A DNA stretch of 5,981 bases from Chitinophagaceae bacterium. Its GTDB lineage: Bacteria > Bacteroidota > Bacteroidia > Chitinophagales > Chitinophagaceae. Location: contig CANCKV010000229.1 in NCBI GenBank assembly GCA_947378615.1, positions 1 through 5,981 of the forward strand. The letters are read 5' to 3'. Position numbers and translations under genes: made by a program. A model generated the notes under the pieces. It searched no databases. It was not told the origin of the DNA and saw only the letters and a program-made list of their open reading frames with translations. Of this stretch, positions 1-4,905 are shown piece after piece. How positions within the stretch are numbered: the first letter of the stretch is position 1; each line of letters starts with the position of its first letter.

Positions 1-3
1 CAT
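1..3 (-). CDS. Possible start codon of a gene leaving the left edge
   Basis: Read on the minus strand, the first three bases form an ATG. An AAGGAG Shine-Dalgarno-like sequence (plus-strand 13-18) lies 9 bases upstream, a good spacing for a ribosome binding site. If real, this is the first codon of a gene divergent from the SET-domain gene. Only one codon is inside the window, so nothing can be said about its product. A strong SD is unusual here, since the other genes have A-rich or very short leaders. Confidence 0.35.
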
Positions 4-47
4 TAATAATTGCTCCTTATTTCTTTTCTCAGATAGATTACTCCCTG

Positions 48-55
48 TATTTTTG
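48..55 (+). promoter_or_regulatory. -7 promoter box of the SET-domain gene
   Basis: TATTTTTG is an exact match to the Bacteroidota -7 consensus TAnnTTTG. It ends four bases (CGCA) before the ATG at 60, so transcription would start at or next to the start codon and the mRNA would be leaderless or nearly so. No clear TTG -33 element is seen 17-23 bases upstream, so only half of the promoter is well supported. Confidence 0.5.
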
Positions 56-59
56 CGCA

Positions 60-452
60 ATGATTTTACCAGATTTAGTAATTGCCCCTTCCTCAAAGGG
101 TGGGGAAGGAGGTTTAGGTGTATTTACAACAAGGGAGTTCAAGCCTGATACTATTATTGAAATATCGCCTGTAATTATTTTGTCGGAAGGGGATAGGATT
201 CAAGTTGAGAAAACGAAACTTTACAATTATATTTTTGCTTGGGGGGCTGAAGAAAAGGAAGCTGTAGTTGGTCTCGGTTATATATCTATGTATAACCATA
301 GTTACGCCTCTAACTGCGAATATGAAATGGATTTTGATACTAAAACAATGACAATCAAAACAATGAAGCCCATTAAAAAGGGGGAGGAGTTGTTTATCAA
401 CTACAATGGGAATGCGGATGATACAACGCCTGTTTGGTTTGATGTAGTGTGA
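60..452 (+). CDS. Small stand-alone SET-domain protein, putative protein-lysine methyltransferase
   Basis: A 130-residue protein consisting almost entirely of a SET domain, the S-adenosylmethionine-dependent lysine methyltransferase fold. The N-terminal SAM-binding GLGVF motif is at residues 18-22. NHSYASN at 79-85 matches the NHSxxPN active-site motif except that Ser replaces the usual Pro. GEELFINY at 108-115 matches GEELxxxY and ends with the expected catalytic Tyr115. There are no pre-SET or post-SET cysteine clusters, which fits the short bacterial stand-alone SET proteins. The target is unknown; it could be a ribosomal, chromatin-like or other cytoplasmic protein. The ATG at 60 is the only ATG that keeps the GxG motif, and an exact -7 box ends four bases before it. 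The gene stands alone on the plus strand and converges on the remnant at 474-741. Confidence 0.9.
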   Translation: MILPDLVIAPSSKGGEGGLGVFTTREFKPDTIIEISPVIILSEGDRIQVEKTKLYNYIFAWGAEEKEAVVGLGYISMYNHSYASNCEYEMDFDTKTMTIKTMKPIKKGEELFINYNGNADDTTPVWFDVV

Positions 453-473
453 TCTGCTAATTGTAATGAATTG

Positions 474-741
474 TTATAAAATGTAAGTAATACTCATCAA
501 TAATAATTCATCTGTAAGATTTGGTAGTTTGTAAGGAAGATTTTTGCTAATCTCATCAAATTTCAATTTGCCGAGTCTCTTATCCTCATCAAGAGAGTTA
601 AAAAAAATATTCTTCTGTGCTGAAACCATGAATATTTGCTTTCCCACCGATATCATACAGCACACCACTTAAAGTTCTTTTTGGTAAATTAACAAAGCGC
701 AAGATGTGAATCTGTAACAGGTTGAAAATGTAATTTTCATA
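474..741 (-). pseudogene. Frameshifted gene remnant, unknown family
   Basis: Two minus-strand frames join into one coding-like protein at a run of eight A (plus-strand 600-607). The upstream frame reads through NLPKRTLSGVLYDIGGKAN and HGFSTEEYFF and then hits TAA. Removing one base of the run joins it to NSLDEDKRLGKLKFDEI and then a segment ending DELLLMSITYIL before a proper TAA. The corrected frame is 89 codons including the stop. Read alone, the downstream half would need a GTG start placed directly after a stop codon, so it is unlikely to be a gene by itself. No ATG precedes the upstream half, which is open from 741 and overlaps the last codons of the GNAT gene, so the start may also be lost. 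I do not recognise the family. A homopolymer sequencing error is the alternative to real decay. Confidence 0.55.
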
Positions 742-1276
742 TTAAACGATGACTACTCAATGTGAATATAGTAGAATTAGGATTTTCTTTATCGGCCTCT
801 TTGGATTGAATAAAGTTGAATTTTGTCAATAGTTTAATTGAATTCATATTTTCGATGTGAGTGAACGCAACAATTTTTTGTAGTTTCAATATCTGAAAAG
901 CGTATTTAATAACTACTTCTGCTGCTTCTGTCATAATTCCTTGCCCTTGAAATGATGTCATTAGTTCATATCCTATTTCACAGCTATTTTTTTCGATTGA
1001 AAAATCATAAAGGCAAATGGTTCCAACAACTGTTTTTGTCGTAGTCAAGGAAATAATCCAATAAATAGAGTTGTTATTTTTAATGTTATTATCAACCTTT
1101 TTGATGAAGCTGATAGCATCTTCAATTGAATTGCTAGGTTCTCGTTCAAGATATTTGTTTATTTGTGGATCAGAACGCAAGGCAAATATGTTTTGCTTAT
1201 CATCTTTAGTTAATTGTCTAAGCGTTAGCCTATTAGTTGTAAAAACTGGGAATTGAGAGAAATTTAATGTGTCCAT
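737..1276 (-). CDS. GNAT family N-acetyltransferase, RimJ/RimL type
   Basis: A 179-residue cytoplasmic acetyltransferase that would transfer acetyl from acetyl-CoA to an amine, either a protein N-terminus or a small molecule. The N-terminus TTNRLTLRQLTKDD (residues 14-27) is the typical RimJ/RimL opening. The central IGYELMTSFQGQGIMTEAA (around residues 101-119) holds the Q-x-G-x-G/A acetyl-CoA pyrophosphate-binding loop, here QGQGIM. Following it, VAFTHIENMNSIKLLTKFNF is the usual N-x-x-S-I-x-L-L-x-K-x-G/N-F closing helix. Length is normal and the frame is intact. The start is ATG. A weak promoter-like TAAACTTTG (plus-strand 1358-1366, one base longer than TAnnTTTG) lies about 80 bases upstream. 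The substrate cannot be told from sequence; no neighbouring gene suggests it. Its 3' end overlaps the remnant at 474-741 by a few bases. Confidence 0.92.
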   Translation of the reverse strand: MDTLNFSQFPVFTTNRLTLRQLTKDDKQNIFALRSDPQINKYLEREPSNSIEDAISFIKKVDNNIKNNNSIYWIISLTTTKTVVGTICLYDFSIEKNSCEIGYELMTSFQGQGIMTEAAEVVIKYAFQILKLQKIVAFTHIENMNSIKLLTKFNFIQSKEADKENPNSTIFTLSSHRLI

Positions 1277-1468
1277 TCTATCCTATTTTCTTAGTCGAGG
1301 TAGAGTTTAATTCATAGCCTGACCGCTAAGGACTATTATTTGCTATTGACTTAACAGCAAAGTTTATTTTGCCGAAACTATTGCCAAAAGAAAGCACTAT
1401 TGCAAAATTTCTTCCGTCTGCAAGCACTTTATTAAACAATAATGTTGCACATTCTTGCTATTTTACAG

Positions 1469-1774
1469 CTAAATATCAACAGACAATTTTAGATTTCTGC
1501 CAAAGCCTTCACGAATAATACGCATAAGTGTCGACAGGCGAATGTCACTTGCATTGTTTTCAATACGTGATATATAGGTTTTTGTTGTGCCACATTTAAC
1601 CGCAAGCTGCTCTTGAGTCATATTCTGTTCCTTACGCATTTCTTGCAGCATGACACCTAACTTGAATGTTTCGTAACCCTCTTCAAAGGTTTCTCTTTCC
1701 TTTGTACCACGAATTCCATATTGGTCATCTATGAATTCATCGAGGTCAACCAATTTATTTTGCTTTGTCTTCAT
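1469..1774 (-). CDS. higA: HigA-type antitoxin, XRE helix-turn-helix protein
   Basis: A 101-residue DNA-binding antitoxin of the Xre/Cro HTH family. The N-terminal ~38 residues are acidic (LVDLDEFIDDQYG, KERETFEEGYE) and probably wrap and neutralise the toxin. The HTH covers about residues 41-95: LQEMRKEQNMTQEQLAVKCG, then TTKTYISRIENNASDI as recognition helix and loop, closing with LKLSV. It is encoded second, after the toxin, and its ATG lies inside the toxin 3' end so the genes overlap by 20 bases. This suggests translational coupling and is the gene order of higBA rather than relBE. By family behaviour the pair would autorepress the promoter in front of the toxin. The gene symbol is assigned by type and order, not by close similarity to one characterised member. 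Confidence 0.9.
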   Translation of the reverse strand: MKTKQNKLVDLDEFIDDQYGIRGTKERETFEEGYETFKLGVMLQEMRKEQNMTQEQLAVKCGTTKTYISRIENNASDIRLSTLMRIIREGFGRNLKLSVDI

Positions 1775-2111
1775 AATATTTCTTTTTTAGTCTTTTTGCT
1801 TTTTCAATTTCTTCAACAGGTGTCTTTTGGGCTTTCTTTTGAAAACCATTGATTAAGATAACCAATTTTCCTTCATCAAAAAAGCAAAATATGCGAAAAA
1901 TGTCACTGCCAGAACTTACCCGAATTTCATAAATTCCATCGGTTCCTGTCAAATGTTTAAGATACTTTTCAGGTACAAAGGGGATGTCTCGGATTAAGCG
2001 TATTGTCCATAATATACGTGCTTGAACTTTTTTGTTCTGCTTGTTATAAAACGTCCAAAAATCATCTCCGTAAACTTTTAAACTTCGTATTTGCCCTCTA
2101 AAATCATCCAC
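1755..2111 (-). CDS. higB: HigB-type toxin (RelE/Gp49-like mRNA endonuclease)
   Basis: A 118-residue basic protein of the RelE/HigB superfamily (phage-derived Gp49-like group), whose members cleave mRNA, mostly in the ribosome. The characteristic order is present: KYLKHLTGTDGIYEIRVSSG (residues 49-68), the strand DIFRIFCFFDEGKLVILING (70-89) with the family Arg in FRIF, and FQKKAQKTPVEEIEKA (90-105), the C-terminal FxKKxxKTPxxEI motif. Likely active-site basic residues are Arg64, Arg73 and Lys92/Lys93. The start is GTG: the reading frame has no nearby ATG, and an exact promoter ends four bases before it. The 3' end overlaps the antitoxin by 20 bases. Length and motifs look intact, so the module is probably functional. 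Confidence 0.88.
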   Translation of the reverse strand: MDDFRGQIRSLKVYGDDFWTFYNKQNKKVQARILWTIRLIRDIPFVPEKYLKHLTGTDGIYEIRVSSGSDIFRIFCFFDEGKLVILINGFQKKAQKTPVEEIEKAKRLKKKYYEDKAK

Positions 2112-2115
2112 TGGG

Positions 2116-2146
2116 CAAAGTTAGCTAATTAGGTAATATTATGCAA
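2116..2146 (-). promoter_or_regulatory. Promoter of the higB-higA operon
   Basis: On the minus strand, TTG (plus 2144-2146) is followed after exactly 20 bases by TAACTTTG (plus 2116-2123). This fits the Bacteroidota consensus TTG-N(17-23)-TAnnTTTG completely. The -7 box ends four bases (CCCA) before the toxin GTG at 2111, so the transcript is probably leaderless or nearly so. The AT-rich spacer is a plausible place for HigA autorepression, but no convincing palindrome was found there. Confidence 0.65.
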
Positions 2147-2299
2147 TTTTTTATACGCTATTCAATTGAAGCATCTGTCACATTGCATGATGCACAACGA
2201 ATGAGTGTTCTAGCAGATGCTAGACAAGAATATCCCCACGAACGCATGAATGAATTGGGCAGTAAGATACTCCTCGAAAATAAGGTAGCTGCCTCATGA
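2141..2299 (+). CDS. Small open frame of 52 codons, unknown, possible gene or gene fragment
   Basis: An ATG-started frame divergent from the toxin gene. The product begins MQFFIRYSIEASVTLHDAQR and ends ELGSKILLENKVAAS before TGA. Its middle (DARQEYPHERMNEL) is charged and helix-like, unlike typical AT-rich noise, and suggests real coding history. The ATG sits inside the -33 region of the oppositely directed higB promoter, and no TAnnTTTG box precedes it. An in-frame stop lies at 2126-2128, so it cannot extend further upstream. A hairpin (2295-2310) straddles its stop codon. I do not recognise the protein. It could be a small gene, a truncated remnant of a longer one, or a chance frame. Confidence 0.35.
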   Translation: MQFFIRYSIEASVTLHDAQRMSVLADARQEYPHERMNELGSKILLENKVAAS

Positions 2300-2310
2300 C
2301 TACTGTCATG
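2295..2310. repeat. Short inverted repeat at the end of the small open frame
   Basis: CATGAC and GTCATG form a 6-bp perfect stem with a TACT loop, overlapping the TGA stop of the 52-codon frame. No T-run follows on either strand, so it is not a convincing intrinsic terminator. Confidence 0.3.
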
Positions 2311-2346
2311 TGCCGTTTGTTACTAATTCAATTCAATTGTCAATAT

Positions 2347-2899
2347 CTATTCCGTCAAAGACAATAAACTTTTCCCACTTGTATAAAAATCGATGACACT
2401 ACTATACTTCCATTCTTGCGGTTCAATCACAGATCCTGAACGAACCAGATTTTCATGCAAATATTGCATCCTTTGTGCAAATTTCACCTCGTCATTATCC
2501 AATAATATTGGGTGATTCTCTACTTGCCAAAATTGATAACGGAAATTATTTTTGCTTAGAGTACCATTCTTTTTAAATATACCTAAAAGCCATTCCCTTC
2601 AACTCTCCTTAGGGATTTTGATGATGGCATCTAGCAATTTCATGGCAGTATAACTTTTGATATTCCGCATCACCATTCCAATTCCTTTGTCAGCTGTTGT
2701 AGAACAGATGACAAAGGAATTGGAATGGTCATCAACACCCAACCATAAATCTTCAATACTTGATTTTGTTGACAGAATCGAAAACTATCCAACAAGATAT
2801 CTCTGTAGTATTTCTTGTAAAAATAGTTACCCATTCGGCAATTGTGGCTGTCATGAATTAAATTCCATCTCGATTCACAAATATATATTTACTGCTTAT
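2347..2899 (-). pseudogene. Dead IS200-like / REP-associated tyrosine transposase (Y1 HUH)
   Basis: Three joined frames give a normal-length (about 183 residues) Y1 transposase of the REP-associated (RAYT) type, a single-strand DNA nuclease. Recognisable pieces in order: SSKYIFVNRDGI, then FMTATIAEWVTIFTR, then YYRDILLDSFRFCQQN and LKIYGWVLMT, then DKGIGMVMRNIKSYTAMKLL, then REWLLGIFKKNGTLSKNN and FRYQFWQVENHPI, then the catalytic-tyrosine helix MQYLHENLVRSG and a closing EWKYSSVIDFY. Lesions: ATA at 2897-2899 where ATG is expected; TAA at 2858-2860 in place of Tyr; a one-base loss in an A run near 2811-2813; the HUH motif replaced by I-P-I-P with a 2-base shift around 2712-2730; TGA at 2599-2601, probably from Arg. 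The total length (553) equals 184 codons plus 1, matching a net shift of -1 and +2. The catalytic Tyr is still present, but Pro of the usual NPV is Leu. Confidence 0.85.
2672..2729. repeat. Long perfect palindrome inside the transposase pseudogene
   Basis: The 21-base arms 2672-2692 and 2709-2729 are exact reverse complements. The 16 bases between them continue the stem as CTGTT and AACAG around a GTAG loop after one mismatched pair. This makes a hairpin of about 26 pairs with a 4-base loop. It lies wholly within the coding region of the dead transposase, so it is not a REP element flanking the gene. One arm encodes the expected KGIGMV segment. The other occupies the position of the HUH motif, where IPIP is read instead of N-H-x-H. 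Confidence 0.9.
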
Positions 2900-2979
2900 T
2901 GCAATATTATTTAAACTAAAGGATGCAAATTACAATATTACTTTGTTTATGAGTTTAGTAATATACGGCACAAGAAAGG

Positions 2980-3039
2980 ATTCATGCGCAAGGACCCCGA
3001 TTTTCGAGCAGTATCCTACAATCCAAATCATTCATGCGC
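2980..3039. repeat. 10-bp direct repeat ATTCATGCGC, 50 bp apart
   Basis: ATTCATGCGC occurs at 2980-2989 and again at 3030-3039, followed by AAGG and TAGT respectively. It lies in the short gap between the transposase pseudogene and the rhodanese gene. The gap (2900-3076) otherwise shows no clear gene, although a plus-strand frame is open across it to a TAA at about 3071. The repeat could be a trace of an insertion or of local duplication, or chance. Confidence 0.4.
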
Positions 3040-3076
3040 TAGTGGGGGCAATAGAAACACTTGCTTAAAATAAAAA

Positions 3077-3448
3077 TCATTTTATGGCTTTTTGTTTTAA
3101 TACTATTTTTTCAAGGTCTGTCCAAGCACCGCCATTGAAAACATGCTTAAATCCCTTTTCTTTTAAAATAGTTTCAACTTTCACACTTCTTAAACCATGA
3201 GAACAACAGGTTATATAAGTTTTACTAGTGTCAAGTTCAACATATTTTTCTTTAATTGTGCCTAAAGAAATATTTAATGAACCGTCAATATGCCCAGTTT
3301 TATATTCATTCTCTGTTCGTACATCTAGAATTATTGCACCATTTGCAATCTTTGTATCTAATCCGTTTTCAAGTGTTGCAAAACGATATGTTCTGTATGA
3401 AAGATAGATTAGAAGGAATACTACGCCTGTAATTAATACTGATTTCAT
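3077..3448 (-). CDS. Membrane-anchored rhodanese-like sulfurtransferase
   Basis: A 123-residue protein with an N-terminal hydrophobic anchor (residues 4-17, SVLITGVVFLLIYL) followed by one rhodanese domain. GAIILDVRTENEYKTGHIDG (37-56) is the classic DVR-x-x-x-E-[YF]-x-x-GHI signature. The active-site loop is CSHGLRS (82-88), with Cys82 as the persulfide-forming residue, Gly at +3 and Arg at +5. Cys81 immediately precedes it, giving a vicinal pair. GGAWTDL (106-112) matches the C-terminal GG-x-x-x-W/L motif. The family moves sulfane sulfur between thiols, or detoxifies cyanide or persulfide; the anchor places this one at the inner membrane. It is last in the operon, its ATG overlapping the preceding stop (ATGA). 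Confidence 0.92.
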   Translation of the reverse strand: MKSVLITGVVFLLIYLSYRTYRFATLENGLDTKIANGAIILDVRTENEYKTGHIDGSLNISLGTIKEKYVELDTSKTYITCCSHGLRSVKVETILKEKGFKHVFNGGAWTDLEKIVLKQKAIK

Positions 3449-3759
3449 TCGTTTTCTTTGATTTTACTTAAAATTTTATTGTCTATGTAGAATGTTCCGA
3501 ATGGTATAAAACATGATAAAATTACTCTCCAAGTTGTTATTTTGAATTTCCAATTTTGTTCAACTCCAAGGCTCAAAGTATTGAATAAAAAGAGTAAAAA
3601 TATTGCTCCGTGAACTGGACCAAGTGCTTTTGACAAACTCGGATTTTTAAAGTAGTATTTCAATGGTACGGCAACAAAAACTAATGCTAACAATGAAATC
3701 CCTTCTAAGTAGCCTATAATTCGTAATCGCCCAACTTTTGTTTTGAATAAATGTATCAT
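3445..3759 (-). CDS. DUF3817 integral membrane protein
   Basis: A 104-residue membrane protein of the DUF3817 family, function unknown. The diagnostic opening RLRIIGYLEGISLLALVFVA followed by VPLKYYFKNPSL gives the RxxGxxEGxSxLxLxxxAxPLKY pattern (residues 11-41). GPVHGAIFLLFLFNTL (47-62) holds the conserved GPxHGxxF, and SCFIPFGTFYIDNKI (82-96) the conserved PFGTFxxD. Three hydrophobic segments are visible, at about 13-33, 50-65 and 77-92. It is one base downstream of the preceding membrane gene and overlaps the rhodanese start by four bases, so the three are almost certainly one transcript. Pairing with a membrane rhodanese hints at a role near sulfur or redox stress, but that is inference. 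Confidence 0.9.
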   Translation of the reverse strand: MIHLFKTKVGRLRIIGYLEGISLLALVFVAVPLKYYFKNPSLSKALGPVHGAIFLLFLFNTLSLGVEQNWKFKITTWRVILSCFIPFGTFYIDNKILSKIKENE

Positions 3760-3760
3760 A

Positions 3761-4219
3761 TTATCTGAAATAAGGTCTGTTTGCTAATGGTGAAAATGGC
3801 CAAGGAATGGCTATAAAAATGATAAGTAATGAAATTGAAAACCAAACTAACATTGTTTTGAATTTATCATTATCCCTTTGTTTCCGTTTTGCTAATGCAG
3901 ATCCAATTGTGATACAAATTATTGCGGTTAGCATCAATACAATGTGGATTAAGCCAAAGAAAGCTATATCAACGTTGTGAACTTCTTCATTAAAGTTTGT
4001 CCAAAAGTATTTTATAATAGGGCTTTGGAAATAAAGGGTTATTCCAATTACCAATTGAATATGGGAAATTGTTGCTGTCCATTGTCTAACTGCATTATCA
4101 GTTTTGGTAAAAATAGATTTTGAATTATATCCTTTTAATGCAATAAAGATGGCATAAATTAAACTTCCCAACAAAAGCCAACGGACGGTTGAGTGATAAA
4201 ACGTGAGTGTTTGATACAT
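3761..4219 (-). CDS. Four-helix membrane protein, cytochrome-b-like
   Basis: A 152-residue integral membrane protein from the ATG at 4219. A TTG 33 bases further upstream is open in frame but lies upstream of the probable promoter box, so the ATG is preferred; it also gives the usual opening MYQTLTFYHSTVRWLL. Hydrophobic segments are at about 11-28, 48-65, 85-107 and 121-140. Histidines occur at the family positions: H9 in HSTVRW, H53 in SHIQLVIGITLYF, H92 in GLIHIVLMLTA. The tail IPWPFSP is also typical. Similar Bacteroidota proteins are often annotated as cytochrome b-like, but heme binding is not shown here. It is the first gene behind the second TetR operator, one base ahead of the DUF3817 gene. 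Confidence 0.8.
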   Translation of the reverse strand: MYQTLTFYHSTVRWLLLGSLIYAIFIALKGYNSKSIFTKTDNAVRQWTATISHIQLVIGITLYFQSPIIKYFWTNFNEEVHNVDIAFFGLIHIVLMLTAIICITIGSALAKRKQRDNDKFKTMLVWFSISLLIIFIAIPWPFSPLANRPYFR

Positions 4220-4238
4220 CGTATTTTTATTAACGATG

Positions 4239-4246
4239 CAAATATA
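4239..4246 (-). promoter_or_regulatory. -7 promoter box of the membrane-protein/DUF3817/rhodanese operon
   Basis: TATATTTG on the minus strand matches TAnnTTTG exactly, 19 bases before the ATG at 4219. No TTG lies at the right -33 distance. That region is instead occupied by the TetR-type operator at 4254-4275, which fits repression by blocking the promoter. Confidence 0.5.
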
Positions 4247-4253
4247 AAACAAA

Positions 4254-4275
4254 AAACATACCGTTTGGTATGTTT
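4254..4275. promoter_or_regulatory. TetR-type operator in front of the membrane-gene operon
   Basis: Perfect inverted repeat: AAACATACC at 4254-4262, a GTTT spacer, GGTATGTTT at 4267-4275. It lies between the tetR stop and the operon start, over the expected -33 zone of the promoter at 4239-4246. It shares 15 of 18 aligned positions with the palindrome at the tetR start (4879-4896), which strongly suggests that the same repressor binds both. Confidence 0.75.
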
Positions 4276-4286
4276 CTATGAAAAGA

Positions 4287-4877
4287 TTATTTCAATGTCT
4301 CTAGATAGTATTTCAGCTCCGCTAAATAGGTGTCATAAACTAATTTGTCATTATCAAGTTTACCAAAATTTCGTATTCCCCAATAGCTAGACATAACAAA
4401 CATTGTTACCTGATTTGCATTTACTTCATAACGGATAAGTCCTTTTCGTTTACCGATTTCAATTATATCAGTCATTGTAGTAATCCAAAGTTGTGTAATT
4501 TCATTTAGTGCATTGTTAAAATCTTGATTCCATGATGCCATCTCTTGGGTAAAGTTTGAAACAGGGCAACCATGCTGCACTTTTAAAAAGTCGTTATCTA
4601 TTAAAAGATGATGTATTAAGTTGTGAATAGTCTCTAATGGGTTTTCTTCATTTTGCAAAGGTTCAATGAAACTGTTAGTAAGTGTAGGTTTTAACAATTC
4701 GTTTATTATGGCAATTCCCATTTCGTCTTTGTTTTTGAAGTGATAATAAAAAGCACCTTTTGTCACTTGTGTTTTTAAAAGAATATCGTCAATGCTTGTA
4801 GTTTGATAACCCTTTTCGTATATGAGTTCAAATGCTTTTTGTAGAATATTAAGTCGTGTTGCTTCTGCTTTCTTCAT
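4287..4877 (-). CDS. TetR/AcrR family transcriptional repressor
   Basis: A 196-residue dimeric repressor. The N-terminal domain starts TRLNILQKAFELIYEKGYQT (residues 7-26), and its helix-turn-helix is SIDDILLKTQVTKGAFYYHF (28-47) with the K-G-x-F/L-Y-x-H-F signature. The C-terminal ligand-binding part contains HGCPVSNFTQEMA (102-114), the GC-P/L-x-x-N motif of the group that includes NemR-like regulators. Cys104 is the only cysteine of the protein and sits near where the NemR redox-active cysteine lies. The gene is upstream of, and co-directional with, the membrane/DUF3817/rhodanese operon. A palindrome one base before its ATG and another before the operon imply autoregulation and operon control. 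The ATG is the only sensible start, since the next Met is residue 53, beyond the HTH. The inducer is unknown. Confidence 0.93.
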   Translation of the reverse strand: MKKAEATRLNILQKAFELIYEKGYQTTSIDDILLKTQVTKGAFYYHFKNKDEMGIAIINELLKPTLTNSFIEPLQNEENPLETIHNLIHHLLIDNDFLKVQHGCPVSNFTQEMASWNQDFNNALNEITQLWITTMTDIIEIGKRKGLIRYEVNANQVTMFVMSSYWGIRNFGKLDNDKLVYDTYLAELKYYLETLK

Positions 4878-4905
4878 AAAACATACTAATTGGTATTATC
4901 AGCAA
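4878..4905 (-). promoter_or_regulatory. tetR operator with a possible overlapping promoter
   Basis: Plus-strand 4879-4896 starts AAACATAC and ends TTGGTAT, a near palindrome (ATACTAA against TTGGTAT, one mismatch). It matches the operator at 4254-4275 at 15 of 18 positions and begins one base before the tetR ATG. On the minus strand, TTG (4903-4905) and TATGTTTT (4878-4885, one mismatch to TAnnTTTG) are 17 bases apart. However, this would place the transcription start inside the coding region, so the operator is much better supported than that promoter. Confidence 0.6.

Noticed and set aside
114..299. Minus-strand frame opposite the SET gene
   Set aside because: Antisense shadow of the SET-domain coding sequence, with no promoter or motif.
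1071..1256. Plus-strand frame opposite the GNAT gene
   Set aside because: Leu/Ser-rich antisense shadow of a well-supported acetyltransferase.
2672..2729. REP element or intrinsic terminator
   Set aside because: The hairpin is inside a coding relic, has no T-run, and one arm encodes conserved transposase residues.
2657..2914. Plus-strand open frame of 85 codons
   Set aside because: It is the shadow of the transposase pseudogene, whose minus-strand frames match a known family throughout.
4220..4252. TTG at 4252 as the start of the cytochrome-b-like gene
   Set aside because: It lies upstream of the exact -7 box at 4239-4246, so the codon would not be transcribed from it. The ATG at 4219 gives the usual family N-terminus.
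4193..4390. Plus-strand frame of 65 codons opposite the tetR end and operator
   Set aside because: It overlaps tetR, the operator and the next gene's start on the other strand and has no recognisable features.
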